This document shows positions 1 through 8,686 of a DNA stretch of 64,000 bases, piece by piece. The translations under genes were made by a program, and so were the position numbers. The DNA comes from Rhodospirillales bacterium. Lineage in GTDB: Bacteria; Pseudomonadota; Alphaproteobacteria; Rhodospirillales; Shumkoniaceae. Below the pieces are notes generated by a model. That model was not told the origin of the DNA. It searched no databases and saw only the letters and a program-made list of their open reading frames with translations. Numbering within the stretch: the first letter of the stretch is position 1; the number at the start of each line of letters is the position of its first letter. Where the stretch lies: assembly GCA_028281785.1 (NCBI GenBank), contig JANQJG010000177.1, positions 1 through 64,000 of the forward strand, given 5' to 3'.

Positions 1-582
1 ATCGCAGAGACCGAGAAGTACGCTCACGTGACCTTCTTCCTGAATGGCGGCCGCGAGCAGGTCTTCGAGAACGAGGAACGCATCCTGGTGCCGTCGCCCA
101 AGGTCGCCACCTACGACCTTCAACCGGAAATGTCGGCACCCGAGGTCACGGACAGGCTGGTCGAAGCCATCGGCTCCGGTCGGTTCGACCTGATCATCGC
201 CAACTATGCCAATGGCGATATGGTGGGCCATACCGGGATCCTCGAGGCGGCGGTCAAGGCTGCCGAAACCGTCGACGCGGCCCTTGGCCGGGTCGAGGCC
301 GCCGTGACCGAAGCCGGCGGCGTGCTCTTTGTCACCGCCGATCACGGAAACTGCGAGATGATGCGGGATCCGGAAACGGGCGAGCCCCACACGGCGCACA
401 CGCTCAGTCAGGTTCCTATCATCCTGATCAATGGGCCGGATTGGTCGAGAGGCCTCAGGGATGGCCGCCTTGCCGATGTCGCGCCGACCCTGCTGCGGCT
501 TCTCGGGCTCCCGCAACCGGCGGAGATGACCGGCCGATCGCTGATCGTCGAGGACGGCGTGCAGACCGCCGCCGCCGAATAG
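1..582 (+). CDS. gpmI: 2,3-bisphosphoglycerate-independent phosphoglycerate mutase, C-terminal part
   Basis: Cofactor-independent phosphoglycerate mutase interconverts 3- and 2-phosphoglycerate in cytosolic glycolysis/gluconeogenesis. Only the last 193 residues are in the window; the frame is open from the first base, so the start lies upstream. The visible part holds the family hallmarks [17 protein letters not shown] followed by an alanine-rich helix, and TADHGN, whose Asp and His belong to the metal-binding site. The rest of the metal site and the phosphotransfer serine would lie upstream. The next gene begins directly after the TAG stop, so the two are probably co-transcribed. Identification is firm. 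Confidence 0.95.
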   Translation: MAETEKYAHVTFFLNGGREQVFENEERILVPSPKVATYDLQPEMSAPEVTDRLVEAIGSGRFDLIIANYANGDMVGHTGILEAAVKAAETVDAALGRVEAAVTEAGGVLFVTADHGNCEMMRDPETGEPHTAHTLSQVPIILINGPDWSRGLRDGRLADVAPTLLRLLGLPQPAEMTGRSLIVEDGVQTAAAE

Positions 583-1941
583 GTGAGCCGGGTCGCCCGC
601 CCTCTACTTTGCGTTCTGTTTCTTCCCGTGGCATGGATGCTCGCCGTCTCGCCGCGCGTTTCTTCGGCGGACGAGGCGACCACCTCCCCAACGACCGGCA
701 ACCGGCTGGAGGAGATCGAGCGGGCGCTGGGTGAGGAGCAGCGGGCCTCCGAGCAGGCGCAGACGCGGGCCACGGAGCTGGACGTCGAGTTGACGCGCCT
801 CCGAAGCGAGCTTGTGCAATCGGGCAAGCGGGCGCAGGAGCATGAAGCAGAACTGGCACGGATCGAAGCGCGCCTGACCGAGCTCTCGGAAAAAGAAACC
901 GCAAGCCGTGAAGTCCTGCGTCAGCGGCGGGATCAGTTCGCCAATGTTCTGTCGGCCTTGCAGCGGATCGCGCGTCATCCCCCGGAAGCGGTCATCGCCC
1001 AGCCGCGCGACGCCAACGAACTCGTTCGCAGTGCCATTCTGCTGCGTTCGGCCGTGCCGGAGATCCAGCGGCTTTCGGATGAGCTGCGGGTTGAACTCGA
1101 GACTCTCGCTGCTACGCGCCGACAGATCGCGGCGCGGCGGGATGATCTCAAGGCATCCTCCACGGAACTCGAAAGGGAACGGGCGCGCCTGGACGGATTG
1201 CTGCGACAAAAGACGCCACTGCTCAAGCAGGCGCTCGCCGAAAGGGAGGCGGCTCAGGGCCGCATGAACGCCCTCGCCCGCGAGGCAAAAAATCTTCGAG
1301 ACCTCATGGCGCGCTTGGAAAGGGAACGGAAGGAACGCGAAGAGCGCGAACGTTTGGCCAGGGAGAAGGCGGAGCGCGAACGTTTGGCGCGCGAAGCCGC
1401 CGAACGTGAACGGCTGGCCCGCGAGGCCAAGGAGCGGGAACGTCTCGCGCTGGAAACCGCGGAGGCGGAACGCCGCGCCCGCGAAGAATCCGAACGCGCG
1501 CAACAGGCTCGACGGCAGGAGTCCGTCGAGCCCTTCAGCAAGGCGAAGGGCCGGCTGCCCCTGCCCGTCGTCGGGCGCGTTCTCGAGCTCTATGGCGAGC
1601 CGACATCCGCCGGCATGACACGCAAGGGCATCGTCATCGAAACCCGCCCCGAGGCCCAGGTCCTCGCGCCCTATCGGGGCCGTGTCGTGTTCGCGGGACC
1701 GTTTCGCGGCTACGGGCAACTCTTGATCCTGGAACACAGCGAAGGATATCATACCCTGTTGGCTGGGTTGTCCCGGATCGACGGGATCGTTGGGCAGGAA
1801 CTGTGGGCCGGTGAGCCGGTCGGCCGGATGGATCAGGTGGATGATCCGAGGCCGTCACTTTATTTCGAACTCAGGCGCAATGGGCGCCCTATCAACCCCC
1901 TACCATGGCTGGCATCACGCGGAACGAAGGTGAGCGGATGA
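583..1941 (+). CDS. EnvC-like murein hydrolase activator (degenerate LytM/M23 protein)
   Basis: A 452-residue secreted protein. A GTG start immediately follows gpmI and gives a signal peptide (about residues 1–29, ending near SSADEA), then a long coiled coil (about 35–315) and a C-terminal LytM/M23 fold (about 335–445). The zinc ligands of active M23 enzymes are missing: the first motif reads TRKGIVIE with no His or Asp, the HxH-type motif reads HSEGYHTLLAGL, and the last motif is LYFEL instead of LHFEI. That pattern fits EnvC-type activators, which regulate amidases and do not cut peptidoglycan themselves. The gene overlaps ctpA by four bases (ATGA). The family call is good; the role in division is inferred. 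Confidence 0.85.
   Translation: MSRVARPLLCVLFLPVAWMLAVSPRVSSADEATTSPTTGNRLEEIERALGEEQRASEQAQTRATELDVELTRLRSELVQSGKRAQEHEAELARIEARLTELSEKETASREVLRQRRDQFANVLSALQRIARHPPEAVIAQPRDANELVRSAILLRSAVPEIQRLSDELRVELETLAATRRQIAARRDDLKASSTELERERARLDGLLRQKTPLLKQALAEREAAQGRMNALAREAKNLRDLMARLERERKEREERERLAREKAERERLAREAAERERLAREAKERERLALETAEAERRAREESERAQQARRQESVEPFSKAKGRLPLPVVGRVLELYGEPTSAGMTRKGIVIETRPEAQVLAPYRGRVVFAGPFRGYGQLLILEHSEGYHTLLAGLSRIDGIVGQELWAGEPVGRMDQVDDPRPSLYFELRRNGRPINPLPWLASRGTKVSG
1342..1521 (+). repeat. Tandem 10-residue coiled-coil repeat inside the EnvC-like gene
   Basis: Six consecutive 30-base units encode a decapeptide of the form ERERLAREKA (residues about 254–313). The first three are nearly identical in protein and similar in DNA; the last three decay (ERERLALETA, EAERRAREES, ERAQQARRQE). 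This is part of the highly charged coiled coil. It looks like in-frame tandem duplication within the gene and could vary in copy number between strains. Confidence 0.8.
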
Positions 1942-3224
1942 AAACCCGATTGATTCTCGCACTTGCCGTTTCGGCATTCCTTTTCGGCCCGGTGGCGAAC
2001 GCCGAGGAAGCATCCAAAAACGGCGCCGATACATACCGCCTGCTCAATTTGCTGGGTGACGTTTTCGAGCGCGTACGCGCCGACTATGTCGAGGAACCGA
2101 CCGACGAACAGCTCATCGAGGCGGCGATCACCGGCATGTTGAGCGCGCTTGACCCACACTCGTCCTATCTCGACGCCAAGAGTTTCGGCGAAATGCAGGT
2201 TCAGACCCGCGGCGAGTTTGGCGGCCTCGGCATCGAGGTCACGATGGAGAACGGCCTTGTGAAGGTGGTGTCTCCGATCGATGACACTCCTGCCCATCGC
2301 GCGGGCATCCAGCCGGGCGACCTGATCAGCCATATCGACGGAGAGCCGGTCGTCGGGCTGAACCTTTCGGAGGCCGTCAAGAAGATGCGCGGCAAGGTGG
2401 GCACGGACATCTTGTTGACAGTGCGACGGCAGGACCAGGAACCTTTCGACGTCACGATTACCCGGGCGGTCATCAAGATCAGCCCGGTGCGCTCCCGGCT
2501 CGAGGACAAGATCGGCTATATTCGGGTGACCCAATTCAACGAACAGGCGCAGGACGGCATCGAAGCCGCGTTGAGCAAGTTTCGGGAAGAGCTTGGAGAA
2601 GAACCCGAGGGACTGATCCTGGATCTTCGCAACAACCCGGGCGGCCTGCTCGATCAGGCTGTGAATGTCTCGGATCTCTTTCTCGAACGCGGCGAGATCG
2701 TGTCCACGCGTTCGCGTCGCGCCGAGGAGACCCAGCGTTTCAACGCCCGTCCGGGGGATATTGCCAATGGGCTGCCATTGGTCGTTCTCATTAACGGGGG
2801 GTCGGCCTCGGCATCCGAGATCGTGGCCGGCGCCCTGCAGGACCACGGTCGCGCCATACTGCTGGGTACCCAGTCCTTCGGCAAGGGATCGGTGCAGACC
2901 ATTGTCCCCCTTGGCGGTCACGGCGCCATGAAACTGACCACAGCGCGCTACTACACGCCTTCCGGACGGTCCATCCAGGCCAAGGGAATCGAACCTGACA
3001 TCGAGGTTCAGCCGGCCCGTATCGAAACCCTTGAGCTGCCGCAAGGGCGGCGCGAGGCCGATCTGCGAGGCGCCCTTGACAGCGCCGAAGAGGGGATGGA
3101 TGCCTTGCGGGAGGGAGCAGACGGCGAAGCGGAGTCCATGGAGGACTATCAGCTCACGCGGGCTTTGGATCTCCTGCGCGGCGTGGTTCTTTATGAGAAG
3201 CGGATGGCACGAAGCCAGGAATAG
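1938..3224 (+). CDS. ctpA: C-terminal processing protease, S41 family
   Basis: Periplasmic serine protease of the CtpA/Prc family, 428 residues. I chose the ATG that overlaps the upstream stop as ATGA, because it opens a clean signal peptide (MKTRLILALAVSAFLFGPVANA). After an N-terminal helical segment there is a PDZ domain around residues 90–175 (GLGIEVTMENG, GIQPGDLI) and the S41 catalytic domain. The catalytic serine lies in NGGSASASEIVAGAL and the lysine in SFGKGSVQT, the expected Ser/Lys dyad. Coupling to an EnvC-like gene upstream and a YibQ-like gene downstream is the usual alphaproteobacterial arrangement and suggests envelope maintenance. The substrate cannot be read from sequence. 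Confidence 0.93.
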   Translation: MKTRLILALAVSAFLFGPVANAEEASKNGADTYRLLNLLGDVFERVRADYVEEPTDEQLIEAAITGMLSALDPHSSYLDAKSFGEMQVQTRGEFGGLGIEVTMENGLVKVVSPIDDTPAHRAGIQPGDLISHIDGEPVVGLNLSEAVKKMRGKVGTDILLTVRRQDQEPFDVTITRAVIKISPVRSRLEDKIGYIRVTQFNEQAQDGIEAALSKFREELGEEPEGLILDLRNNPGGLLDQAVNVSDLFLERGEIVSTRSRRAEETQRFNARPGDIANGLPLVVLINGGSASASEIVAGALQDHGRAILLGTQSFGKGSVQTIVPLGGHGAMKLTTARYYTPSGRSIQAKGIEPDIEVQPARIETLELPQGRREADLRGALDSAEEGMDALREGADGEAESMEDYQLTRALDLLRGVVLYEKRMARSQE

Positions 3225-3275
3225 GGCCTCGGGCCGCCAGACTAGCTTTCGACGGCAGACGACATAGGAGAGGGC

Positions 3276-4514
3276 GTGAGACTCCCCTTCCTCAAATCCA
3301 AAAACCACGAGCGCGACGTCGAGGAGGGATTTGAGGATACCGCGCAAGACGTCGACGAGTTGGATGACGAGACCGACGAGGAAGACCTCGAGCCGGGCGA
3401 CCGTGCCGATCAGATCCGGCGTTTGGTTGTCGGAGGAGCGGCCTCGCTCGCCGGCCTGATCGTCGTTGCCATCGCCGCGCTATGGCTTTTTTCGGGCCAA
3501 CCCGAGAGCAGGTCTGAAGGCACGGCTGCACGGATTGTCGTCGACCTGCCACTCAGACCGGAGATCACCAGGGAAACCTCAAAGGACGGAAGTGCCACGT
3601 CGTCTCCCGCGGGGTGGACGCAACTTCCGGGCTCTCCGGACTCCGGGCTCGCCGTCTCGCCGGCGACGGCGTCGGCTTTCGAGCGGATTCCCGTTCCTGA
3701 CAGCGTCGAAAGCTTGCAGACCACTCCGGATCCCGGACTCCTCGAACAAGGTCCGCACGGGCCGTTGCCACGGATCGGCGAGGATGGACGCCGCCCTTTG
3801 CAGGCTTACGCGCGTCCTTTCGAGGATGGGGGGCAGCACCCCAGGATATCGTTGGTTATTATCGGCCTTGGGTTGAGCAAGGCTGCGACCGAGGCTGCCA
3901 TCCTGCGCCTGCCGGGTGCCGTCACCTTGGCCTTCGATCCTTATGCGTCGGACCTGGAAAACTGGGCCTCGAAAGCCCGGCGAGGCGGCCACGAGTTCCT
4001 TCTCGGTCTTCCCATGGAGCCGATCGACCTCGGTAGCCGCGATCCAGGGCCAAAGGCGCTCATGACGTCTCTCGACGCCGCCGGGAATCGTGACCGGCTC
4101 CACTACCTCCTGAGCCGGGTGAGGGGTTATGCCGGCGTCATCGCAACGATGGGCTCGCGCTTCGTCGCCAATGGAGAGCGGCTTCGACCGGTCCTTGAGG
4201 ACCTGCGTGATCGCGGGCTCCTTTTCGTTGACGCTTTACCCGCCACGGATGCGCAGGGCGGTCGCGTTGCACGGGAGTTGGGTTTGCCCCGTGTGATCGG
4301 CGATGTAACCATCGACAACCCGCCGAACCGGGCCGCCGTCGCTGCGAATCTTGCCGAGTTGGAAGCCATCGCGCGCCGCAAATCCGTGGCCGTTGGCGTG
4401 GCCTCTGCTTATCCCTTGACGCTGGAAGCCGTGGCGACTTGGATCGCGACATTCGAGGAGAAGAACCTTATCCTGACCCCGGTCACGGCGCTCGCCGACA
4501 AGCAAATCCTGTGA
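3276..4514 (+). CDS. Divergent polysaccharide deacetylase family protein (YibQ-like)
   Basis: A 412-residue protein from a GTG start. It has an acidic cytoplasmic N-terminus (residues 1–48), one membrane anchor (about 49–72, GGAASLAGLIVVAIAALWLF), a Pro/Ser-rich linker, and a C-terminal NodB-like barrel (about 185–405). The barrel carries family motifs such as GHEFLLGLPMEP and GVIATMGSRF. The acidic pair usually found at the first strand (…VIDDLG) reads VIIGLGLS here, so the metal-binding aspartates are absent and catalysis is doubtful. Its function is unknown in general. The stop overlaps the GTG of rppH (GTGA), indicating translational coupling. Confidence 0.8.
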   Translation: MRLPFLKSKNHERDVEEGFEDTAQDVDELDDETDEEDLEPGDRADQIRRLVVGGAASLAGLIVVAIAALWLFSGQPESRSEGTAARIVVDLPLRPEITRETSKDGSATSSPAGWTQLPGSPDSGLAVSPATASAFERIPVPDSVESLQTTPDPGLLEQGPHGPLPRIGEDGRRPLQAYARPFEDGGQHPRISLVIIGLGLSKAATEAAILRLPGAVTLAFDPYASDLENWASKARRGGHEFLLGLPMEPIDLGSRDPGPKALMTSLDAAGNRDRLHYLLSRVRGYAGVIATMGSRFVANGERLRPVLEDLRDRGLLFVDALPATDAQGGRVARELGLPRVIGDVTIDNPPNRAAVAANLAELEAIARRKSVAVGVASAYPLTLEAVATWIATFEEKNLILTPVTALADKQIL

Positions 4515-5035
4515 CCAACGCCAGCGAATCCGACACGCGGCCGTATCGACGATGCGTCGGTGCTTTGCTGATCAATCGGCAAGGATTGGTATTCGTAGGC
4601 GCCCGTTCCGATTCCTCCGAAGATGCCTGGCAAATGCCACAGGGGGGACTCCGCAAGCGCGAAACTCCCGAGGAGGCCGTTTTCAGGGAGTTGAAGGAGG
4701 AAATCGGCACGGACAAGGCCGCCATCCTGGCCGAAAGCGGGTCTTGGCTGTCCTATGACCTGCCGACCGAGGCGTCCTACCGCAAGTGGAAAGGCCGCTA
4801 TTGTGGGCAGACCCAGAAGTGGTTCGCTTTGCGCTTCACCGGTATCGACGCCGATATTGATCTCGAAGCGTCGGATCACGCCGAATTCCGAACCTGGCGC
4901 TGGGTGCCAATCGATCGCCTTCCGGGCTTGATCATCCCGTTCAAACGCCCTGTCTACGAGGCCGTTGTGGACGAATTCCGGCATCTGGCCGTTCCCCAAA
5001 CCGACGAGATGATGGCCCCGTCTCGCGACATTTAG
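4511..5035 (+). CDS. rppH: RNA pyrophosphohydrolase (NUDIX)
   Basis: RppH removes pyrophosphate from the 5' end of triphosphorylated transcripts, which starts 5'-end-dependent mRNA decay. The 174-residue product begins at a GTG overlapping the upstream stop, just before the conserved YRRCVGALLIN. The NUDIX box is complete (GGLRKRETPEEAVFRELKEE followed by IG), preceded by the family signature WQMPQGG. The later KWFALRF and FRTWRWV segments also match RppH. It closes the envC–ctpA–yibQ-like run, a conserved order in alphaproteobacteria. Diadenosine polyphosphate hydrolysis is a known side activity of the family. Confidence 0.92.
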   Translation: MTNASESDTRPYRRCVGALLINRQGLVFVGARSDSSEDAWQMPQGGLRKRETPEEAVFRELKEEIGTDKAAILAESGSWLSYDLPTEASYRKWKGRYCGQTQKWFALRFTGIDADIDLEASDHAEFRTWRWVPIDRLPGLIIPFKRPVYEAVVDEFRHLAVPQTDEMMAPSRDI

Positions 5036-5124
5036 AGCGTTGTGTTATTGGCTATGCTCACCATGCCGTTCGCTCAGTTGGCCCTGCCCTTGCCTTGCTT
5101 GGCCGGTTACCCCATCCTCCTCGT

Positions 5125-5895
5125 ATGTCGGAAACATCCTTGAAGGCCGCTCTGGTCACCGGCGCGGGCCAGCGTATCGGCCGCGCCATCGCCTTGGACC
5201 TCGGGGGCCGTGGCTGGTCGGTGGCCGTGCATTACCACGGATCGCATGACGCCGCCCAAGAGGTTTGTGAGGAAATACGGCGCCTCGGGGGTCGCGCGAT
5301 CGCGATCCGTGCGAACCTCGACGACGAACGGGAGGTCGACAACCTCGCGGAACGCGCGGCGGAGACGGTCGGTCCCCTGACCTGCCTCGTCAACAACGCG
5401 TCCATCTTCGAGAAGGACACACCGGAAACGGTGACCCGCGAGTCCTGGAACGCCCACATGCAGATCAACCTTCGGGCGCCCTTCGTGCTGATCCAACGCT
5501 TTGTCGCGCAGCTTCCACAAGATGTTGCAGGCAACGTCATCAACATCATCGATCAGCGGGTTTGGAATCTTACGGGCGCCTTCACATCCTATACAGTCAG
5601 CAAATCGGCGCTCTGGACGCTCACGCGAACCCTCGCCCTGGCGCTGGCGCCGAGGGTTCGGGTCAACGCCGTCGGTCCGGGGCCCACTTTGCCGAGCCCC
5701 CGCCAGACGGACGAACACTTTCGCCGCCAATGGCAGGACACACCGCTTTGCCGGCGCGTGGAGTTGACCGAGATCTGCAACGCCGTGCGTTTCATCCTTG
5801 ACGCCCCATCAATGACGGGCCAGATGGTCGCCCTCGATAGCGGCCAGCATCTGGGATGGGCCACGCCGTCACAAGTCGGAGACATCGAAGAATGA
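5125..5895 (+). CDS. SDR family oxidoreductase, probable dihydromonapterin/dihydropteridine reductase type
   Basis: A 256-residue short-chain dehydrogenase/reductase. The cofactor motif TGAGQRIG (residues about 10–17) has the TGxxxRxG form typical of FolM and pteridine reductases, not the classical TGxxxGxG. VNNAS and the catalytic YTVSK follow. I chose the ATG of MSETSLKAAL because the Rossmann strand starts right after it; the ribosome site is weak and an ATG ten codons earlier is possible. folB lies 43 bases downstream in the same direction, which supports a role in pterin or folate reduction. The exact substrate is inferred. Confidence 0.75.
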   Translation: MSETSLKAALVTGAGQRIGRAIALDLGGRGWSVAVHYHGSHDAAQEVCEEIRRLGGRAIAIRANLDDEREVDNLAERAAETVGPLTCLVNNASIFEKDTPETVTRESWNAHMQINLRAPFVLIQRFVAQLPQDVAGNVINIIDQRVWNLTGAFTSYTVSKSALWTLTRTLALALAPRVRVNAVGPGPTLPSPRQTDEHFRRQWQDTPLCRRVELTEICNAVRFILDAPSMTGQMVALDSGQHLGWATPSQVGDIEE

Positions 5896-5938
5896 AAAAA
5901 CAGGCGCAACGCAGTCGACTCGAAGGAGTGGCACCGTC

Positions 5939-6370
5939 ATGACCGCTGACCGCGCCAAGGTCATCCAGCCACTGCGCGTCGCTCAGCCGCACCAGGGTTT
6001 TCGGCGGGTGTTTATTCGCGACATGGTTCTCCCCTGCTCGATCGGCGTTCACAAGCACGAACACGACGCGCGCCAGCGTGTGCGCATCAATCTCGATCTG
6101 AAGGTGGCGGAGGGTCCCGCGCCCCTGGAGGACAAGCTGTCGAACGTGGTGTGCTACGAGGTCATCGCCGATAGTATTCGCAGCCTGGTCGCACAGGGCC
6201 ACATCCACCTCGTGGAAACCCTCGCTGAGCGGGCCGCCGCAATATGTTTGCAGGACTCGCGCGTCCTATCAGTTCTCGTAAAAGTTGAAAAACTGGATGT
6301 CTTCGCTGACACGGCCAGCGTCGGCGTGGAAATCGAGCGCGGCCGCATGGAAATTGCGAAGTATACTTAG
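5939..6370 (+). CDS. folB: Dihydroneopterin aldolase
   Basis: FolB converts 7,8-dihydroneopterin to 6-hydroxymethyl-7,8-dihydropterin plus glycolaldehyde in folate synthesis. The 143-residue product is slightly longer than the usual 120 because of an N-terminal extension of about 20 residues. Family features include VFIRDMVLPCSIGVHKHE (IGVxxxE region), the VCYEVIADSI strand-helix and HLVETLAERAA, in which the glutamate is a conserved pterin-binding position. The C-terminal VKVEKLDVFADTASVGVEIER completes the T-fold. It is probably co-transcribed with the SDR upstream. The stop is followed by the word TAGAGCAG, one of several similar words at gene ends here. Confidence 0.88.
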   Translation: MTADRAKVIQPLRVAQPHQGFRRVFIRDMVLPCSIGVHKHEHDARQRVRINLDLKVAEGPAPLEDKLSNVVCYEVIADSIRSLVAQGHIHLVETLAERAAAICLQDSRVLSVLVKVEKLDVFADTASVGVEIERGRMEIAKYT

Positions 6371-6684
6371 AGCAGTTTGCGATCCTTCGCCGTGGGTGGG
6401 CAGAACGCGCCGTCGGAAAGTTGTGCACAGGCCATCAACCGTGACCATTTTGTGACCAAACCTTGACACCAACATCACAGTTTTATGAAGCCCAGGGTTG
6501 TGCACAAAAAAAATTTTTGAAATCAACTGCTTAGAGAATCACAACTGGTAATGGCCGACAGGCTCGCGGCGATGAAATCCGCAGGATTCACATGGCCTAG
6601 CCTTCCTTTTCAACAGAACCATCCACAAGCCTGGAATCCGCCGCAAGCGTTGACCAGTGTCGACTCTTTGGCCACATAGCGAGC
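6371..6684. promoter_or_regulatory. AT-rich intergenic region upstream of uvrC with paired motifs
   Basis: This 314-base gap holds no convincing gene and its centre is far more AT-rich than its surroundings. It has two copies of TTGTGCACA: at 6421–6429, and at 6498–6507 as the perfect palindrome TTGTGCACAA. It also has an 11-base-spaced direct repeat GTGACC (6441–6446 and 6452–6457), the spacing of OmpR/PhoB-type half sites. A consensus -35 hexamer TTGACA lies at 6463–6468, with only a weak -10 (TATGAA, 6484–6489, 15-base spacer). An A8T5 run follows at 6506–6518. The region probably contains the uvrC promoter and perhaps regulator sites; a small RNA cannot be excluded. Confidence 0.4.
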
Positions 6685-8640
6685 ATGAGTGCGCAATTTG
6701 ACCCCGAGACGCGGCAGAAAGGCCAAGCCGCGATTGTCGCGCCTGATTCGGATAGTTCCGAAGGCCCCGCGGGGGTAGCGTTCATCGAGCAGCAGCTCAA
6801 GGCCCTCCCGCTGTCTCCAGGCGTCTACCGCATGCTCAACACCGCCGGCGACGTGCTCTATGTGGGCAAGGCCAAGAATCTTAGGAAACGGGTCACAAGC
6901 TACACGCAGCTTCTCCGGCAACCAAACCGCCTGCGACGCATGATCTCCGAGACCGTGGGATTGGAGGTCGTCACAACTCACACCGAGGCCGAGGCCCTGC
7001 TCCTCGAGGCGAACCTCATCAAGCGCTACAAGCCACGCTATAACATCCTGCTTCGCGACGACAAATCCTTCCCATCCATTCTGCTGACGGCGGACCACGC
7101 CTTTCCTCAGGTGCTCAAGCATAGGGGAGCCCGCAACCGGCAGGGTCAGTACTTTGGACCCTTCGCGTCCGCCTGGGCAGTCAATCAAACACTCACCGTC
7201 CTCCAGCAGGCCTTCCTTCTCCGCTCTTGCAGCGACTCTGTGTTCGCCGCCCGCACGCGCCCCTGCCTGCTCCATCAAATCAAGCGGTGCAGTGCGCCCT
7301 GCGTCAGCCGTATCGACGAGGAGAGCTATGGCGGGCTGGTCGAGCAGGCACGCGGATTTCTCACCGGCGACAGCCAGGGGATCCAGAAGGTGCTCGCACA
7401 ACGCATGCAGGAGGCAAGCGACCGCCTGGACTTCGAGGAAGCGGCCCAATATCGCGATCGGATCCGCGCCCTCAGCCGGGTCCAGGCACATCAGGACATC
7501 AATTTGCGCGGTATCGGTGCGGCGGATGTTGTCGCTGCCCATCAGGCCGGCGGACAGACCTGCATCCAGGTGTTCATCCTGCGCGCCGGCAGGAACTATG
7601 GTAACCGGGCCTATTTCCCCTCGCACGCCCGCGACAACGAGGCACCGGAGGTGTTGGAGGCATTTCTGGCACAGTTCTATGACTCGACCGTCCCACCGCG
7701 CGTGATCCTTCTCAGCCACACCCTCCCAAATCAGGCGCTGGTGTCGGAAGCCCTTTCGGTTCGGGCGGGGCACAAGGTCAGGCTTACCGCGCCACAGCGG
7801 GGCGAGAAACGGCGGCTGATCGCTCACGCCCTCGACAACGCCCGCGCCGCGCTTGGCCGGCGGCTTGCCGAAAGCGCGACGCAACGTCGCCTGCTGGACG
7901 GTCTGGCGGAAGTCCTCGATCTCGACGCGCCGCCCGAAAGAATCGAGGTGTTCGACAACAGCCACATCTCGGGGACACGGCCGGTTGGGGCGATGATCGT
8001 GGCCGGACCGGAAGGATTCGCCAAAGGCGCCTACCGGAAGTTCAACATCCGCGGAGACCTCGGGAAGGGAAACAGCACGGCGACGGACGAACCTGCCGCG
8101 ACCGCCGATGACTACGCCATGATGCGCGAGGTCCTGACACGCCGCTTTTCCCGCGCCTTGAAGGAAGATCCGGATCGTACCGGGAACCAATGGCCGGATC
8201 TCGTTCTCATTGATGGCGGCCCCGGGCAGCTCGGCGTGGCGACCGGGGTGCTCGAGGAACTGGGAATCGAGGATGTCGCCTTGGCCGCGATCGCAAAGGG
8301 CCCCGACCGCAGCGCCGGGCGCGAGCGAATCCATCGGCCCGGCAAACCGCCGCTGACCTTGGAACCCCGCCATCCCGTGCTCTATTTTCTCCAGCGCCTG
8401 CGGGACGAAGCCCACCGATTCGCCATCGGCGCCCATCGCGGCCGGCGGTCCAAGGCCGTATCAAAATCTGCGCTTGACCGGATTCCCGGAATCGGGGCGC
8501 GGCGGAAGCGGGCACTCCTGCATCATTTCGGCTCCGCCGAAGCGGTTTCGCAGGCGGGACGCGCTGATTTGGCGGCCGTCGAGGGGATCAGCGAGGCCAT
8601 GGCCAACATTGTCTATGACTGGTTCCATGCCGATGGCTAA
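6685..8640 (+). CDS. uvrC: Excinuclease ABC subunit C
   Basis: UvrC makes the dual incisions around DNA lesions in nucleotide excision repair, acting with UvrA and UvrB. The 651-residue protein has all domains: GIY-YIG nuclease (about 45–125; [20 protein letters not shown]), Cys-rich segment, UVR motif for UvrB contact (about 240–270; [14 protein letters not shown]), RNase H-like second nuclease (DNSHISGT and LIDGGPGQL) and tandem helix-hairpin-helix motifs at the end ([22 protein letters not shown]). The N-terminus has about 35 extra residues, so a later start is possible. pgsA and molybdopterin genes follow in the same direction, a recurring alphaproteobacterial order. Confidence 0.97.
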   Translation: MSAQFDPETRQKGQAAIVAPDSDSSEGPAGVAFIEQQLKALPLSPGVYRMLNTAGDVLYVGKAKNLRKRVTSYTQLLRQPNRLRRMISETVGLEVVTTHTEAEALLLEANLIKRYKPRYNILLRDDKSFPSILLTADHAFPQVLKHRGARNRQGQYFGPFASAWAVNQTLTVLQQAFLLRSCSDSVFAARTRPCLLHQIKRCSAPCVSRIDEESYGGLVEQARGFLTGDSQGIQKVLAQRMQEASDRLDFEEAAQYRDRIRALSRVQAHQDINLRGIGAADVVAAHQAGGQTCIQVFILRAGRNYGNRAYFPSHARDNEAPEVLEAFLAQFYDSTVPPRVILLSHTLPNQALVSEALSVRAGHKVRLTAPQRGEKRRLIAHALDNARAALGRRLAESATQRRLLDGLAEVLDLDAPPERIEVFDNSHISGTRPVGAMIVAGPEGFAKGAYRKFNIRGDLGKGNSTATDEPAATADDYAMMREVLTRRFSRALKEDPDRTGNQWPDLVLIDGGPGQLGVATGVLEELGIEDVALAAIAKGPDRSAGRERIHRPGKPPLTLEPRHPVLYFLQRLRDEAHRFAIGAHRGRRSKAVSKSALDRIPGIGARRKRALLHHFGSAEAVSQAGRADLAAVEGISEAMANIVYDWFHADG

Positions 8641-8686
8641 TATGGCGCCGCCCCAAATTGAGTTCGAGGGCCGTAAAAGGAACCCC

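Noticed and set aside
1860-3347. 495-codon minus-strand frame across ctpA
   Set aside because: Antisense to a clear S41 protease; no recognisable domain and no ribosome site.
6421-6429. TTGTGCACA as a DnaA box or replication origin
   Set aside because: Third base departs from the DnaA box (TTATNCACA), only two copies occur, and the surroundings (uvrC, folB) are not an origin neighbourhood.
6610-8436. Long 608-codon open frame on the minus strand across uvrC
   Set aside because: It lies wholly antisense to uvrC, which has full domain coverage; the frame is open because of high GC third-position bias and shows no family motifs.
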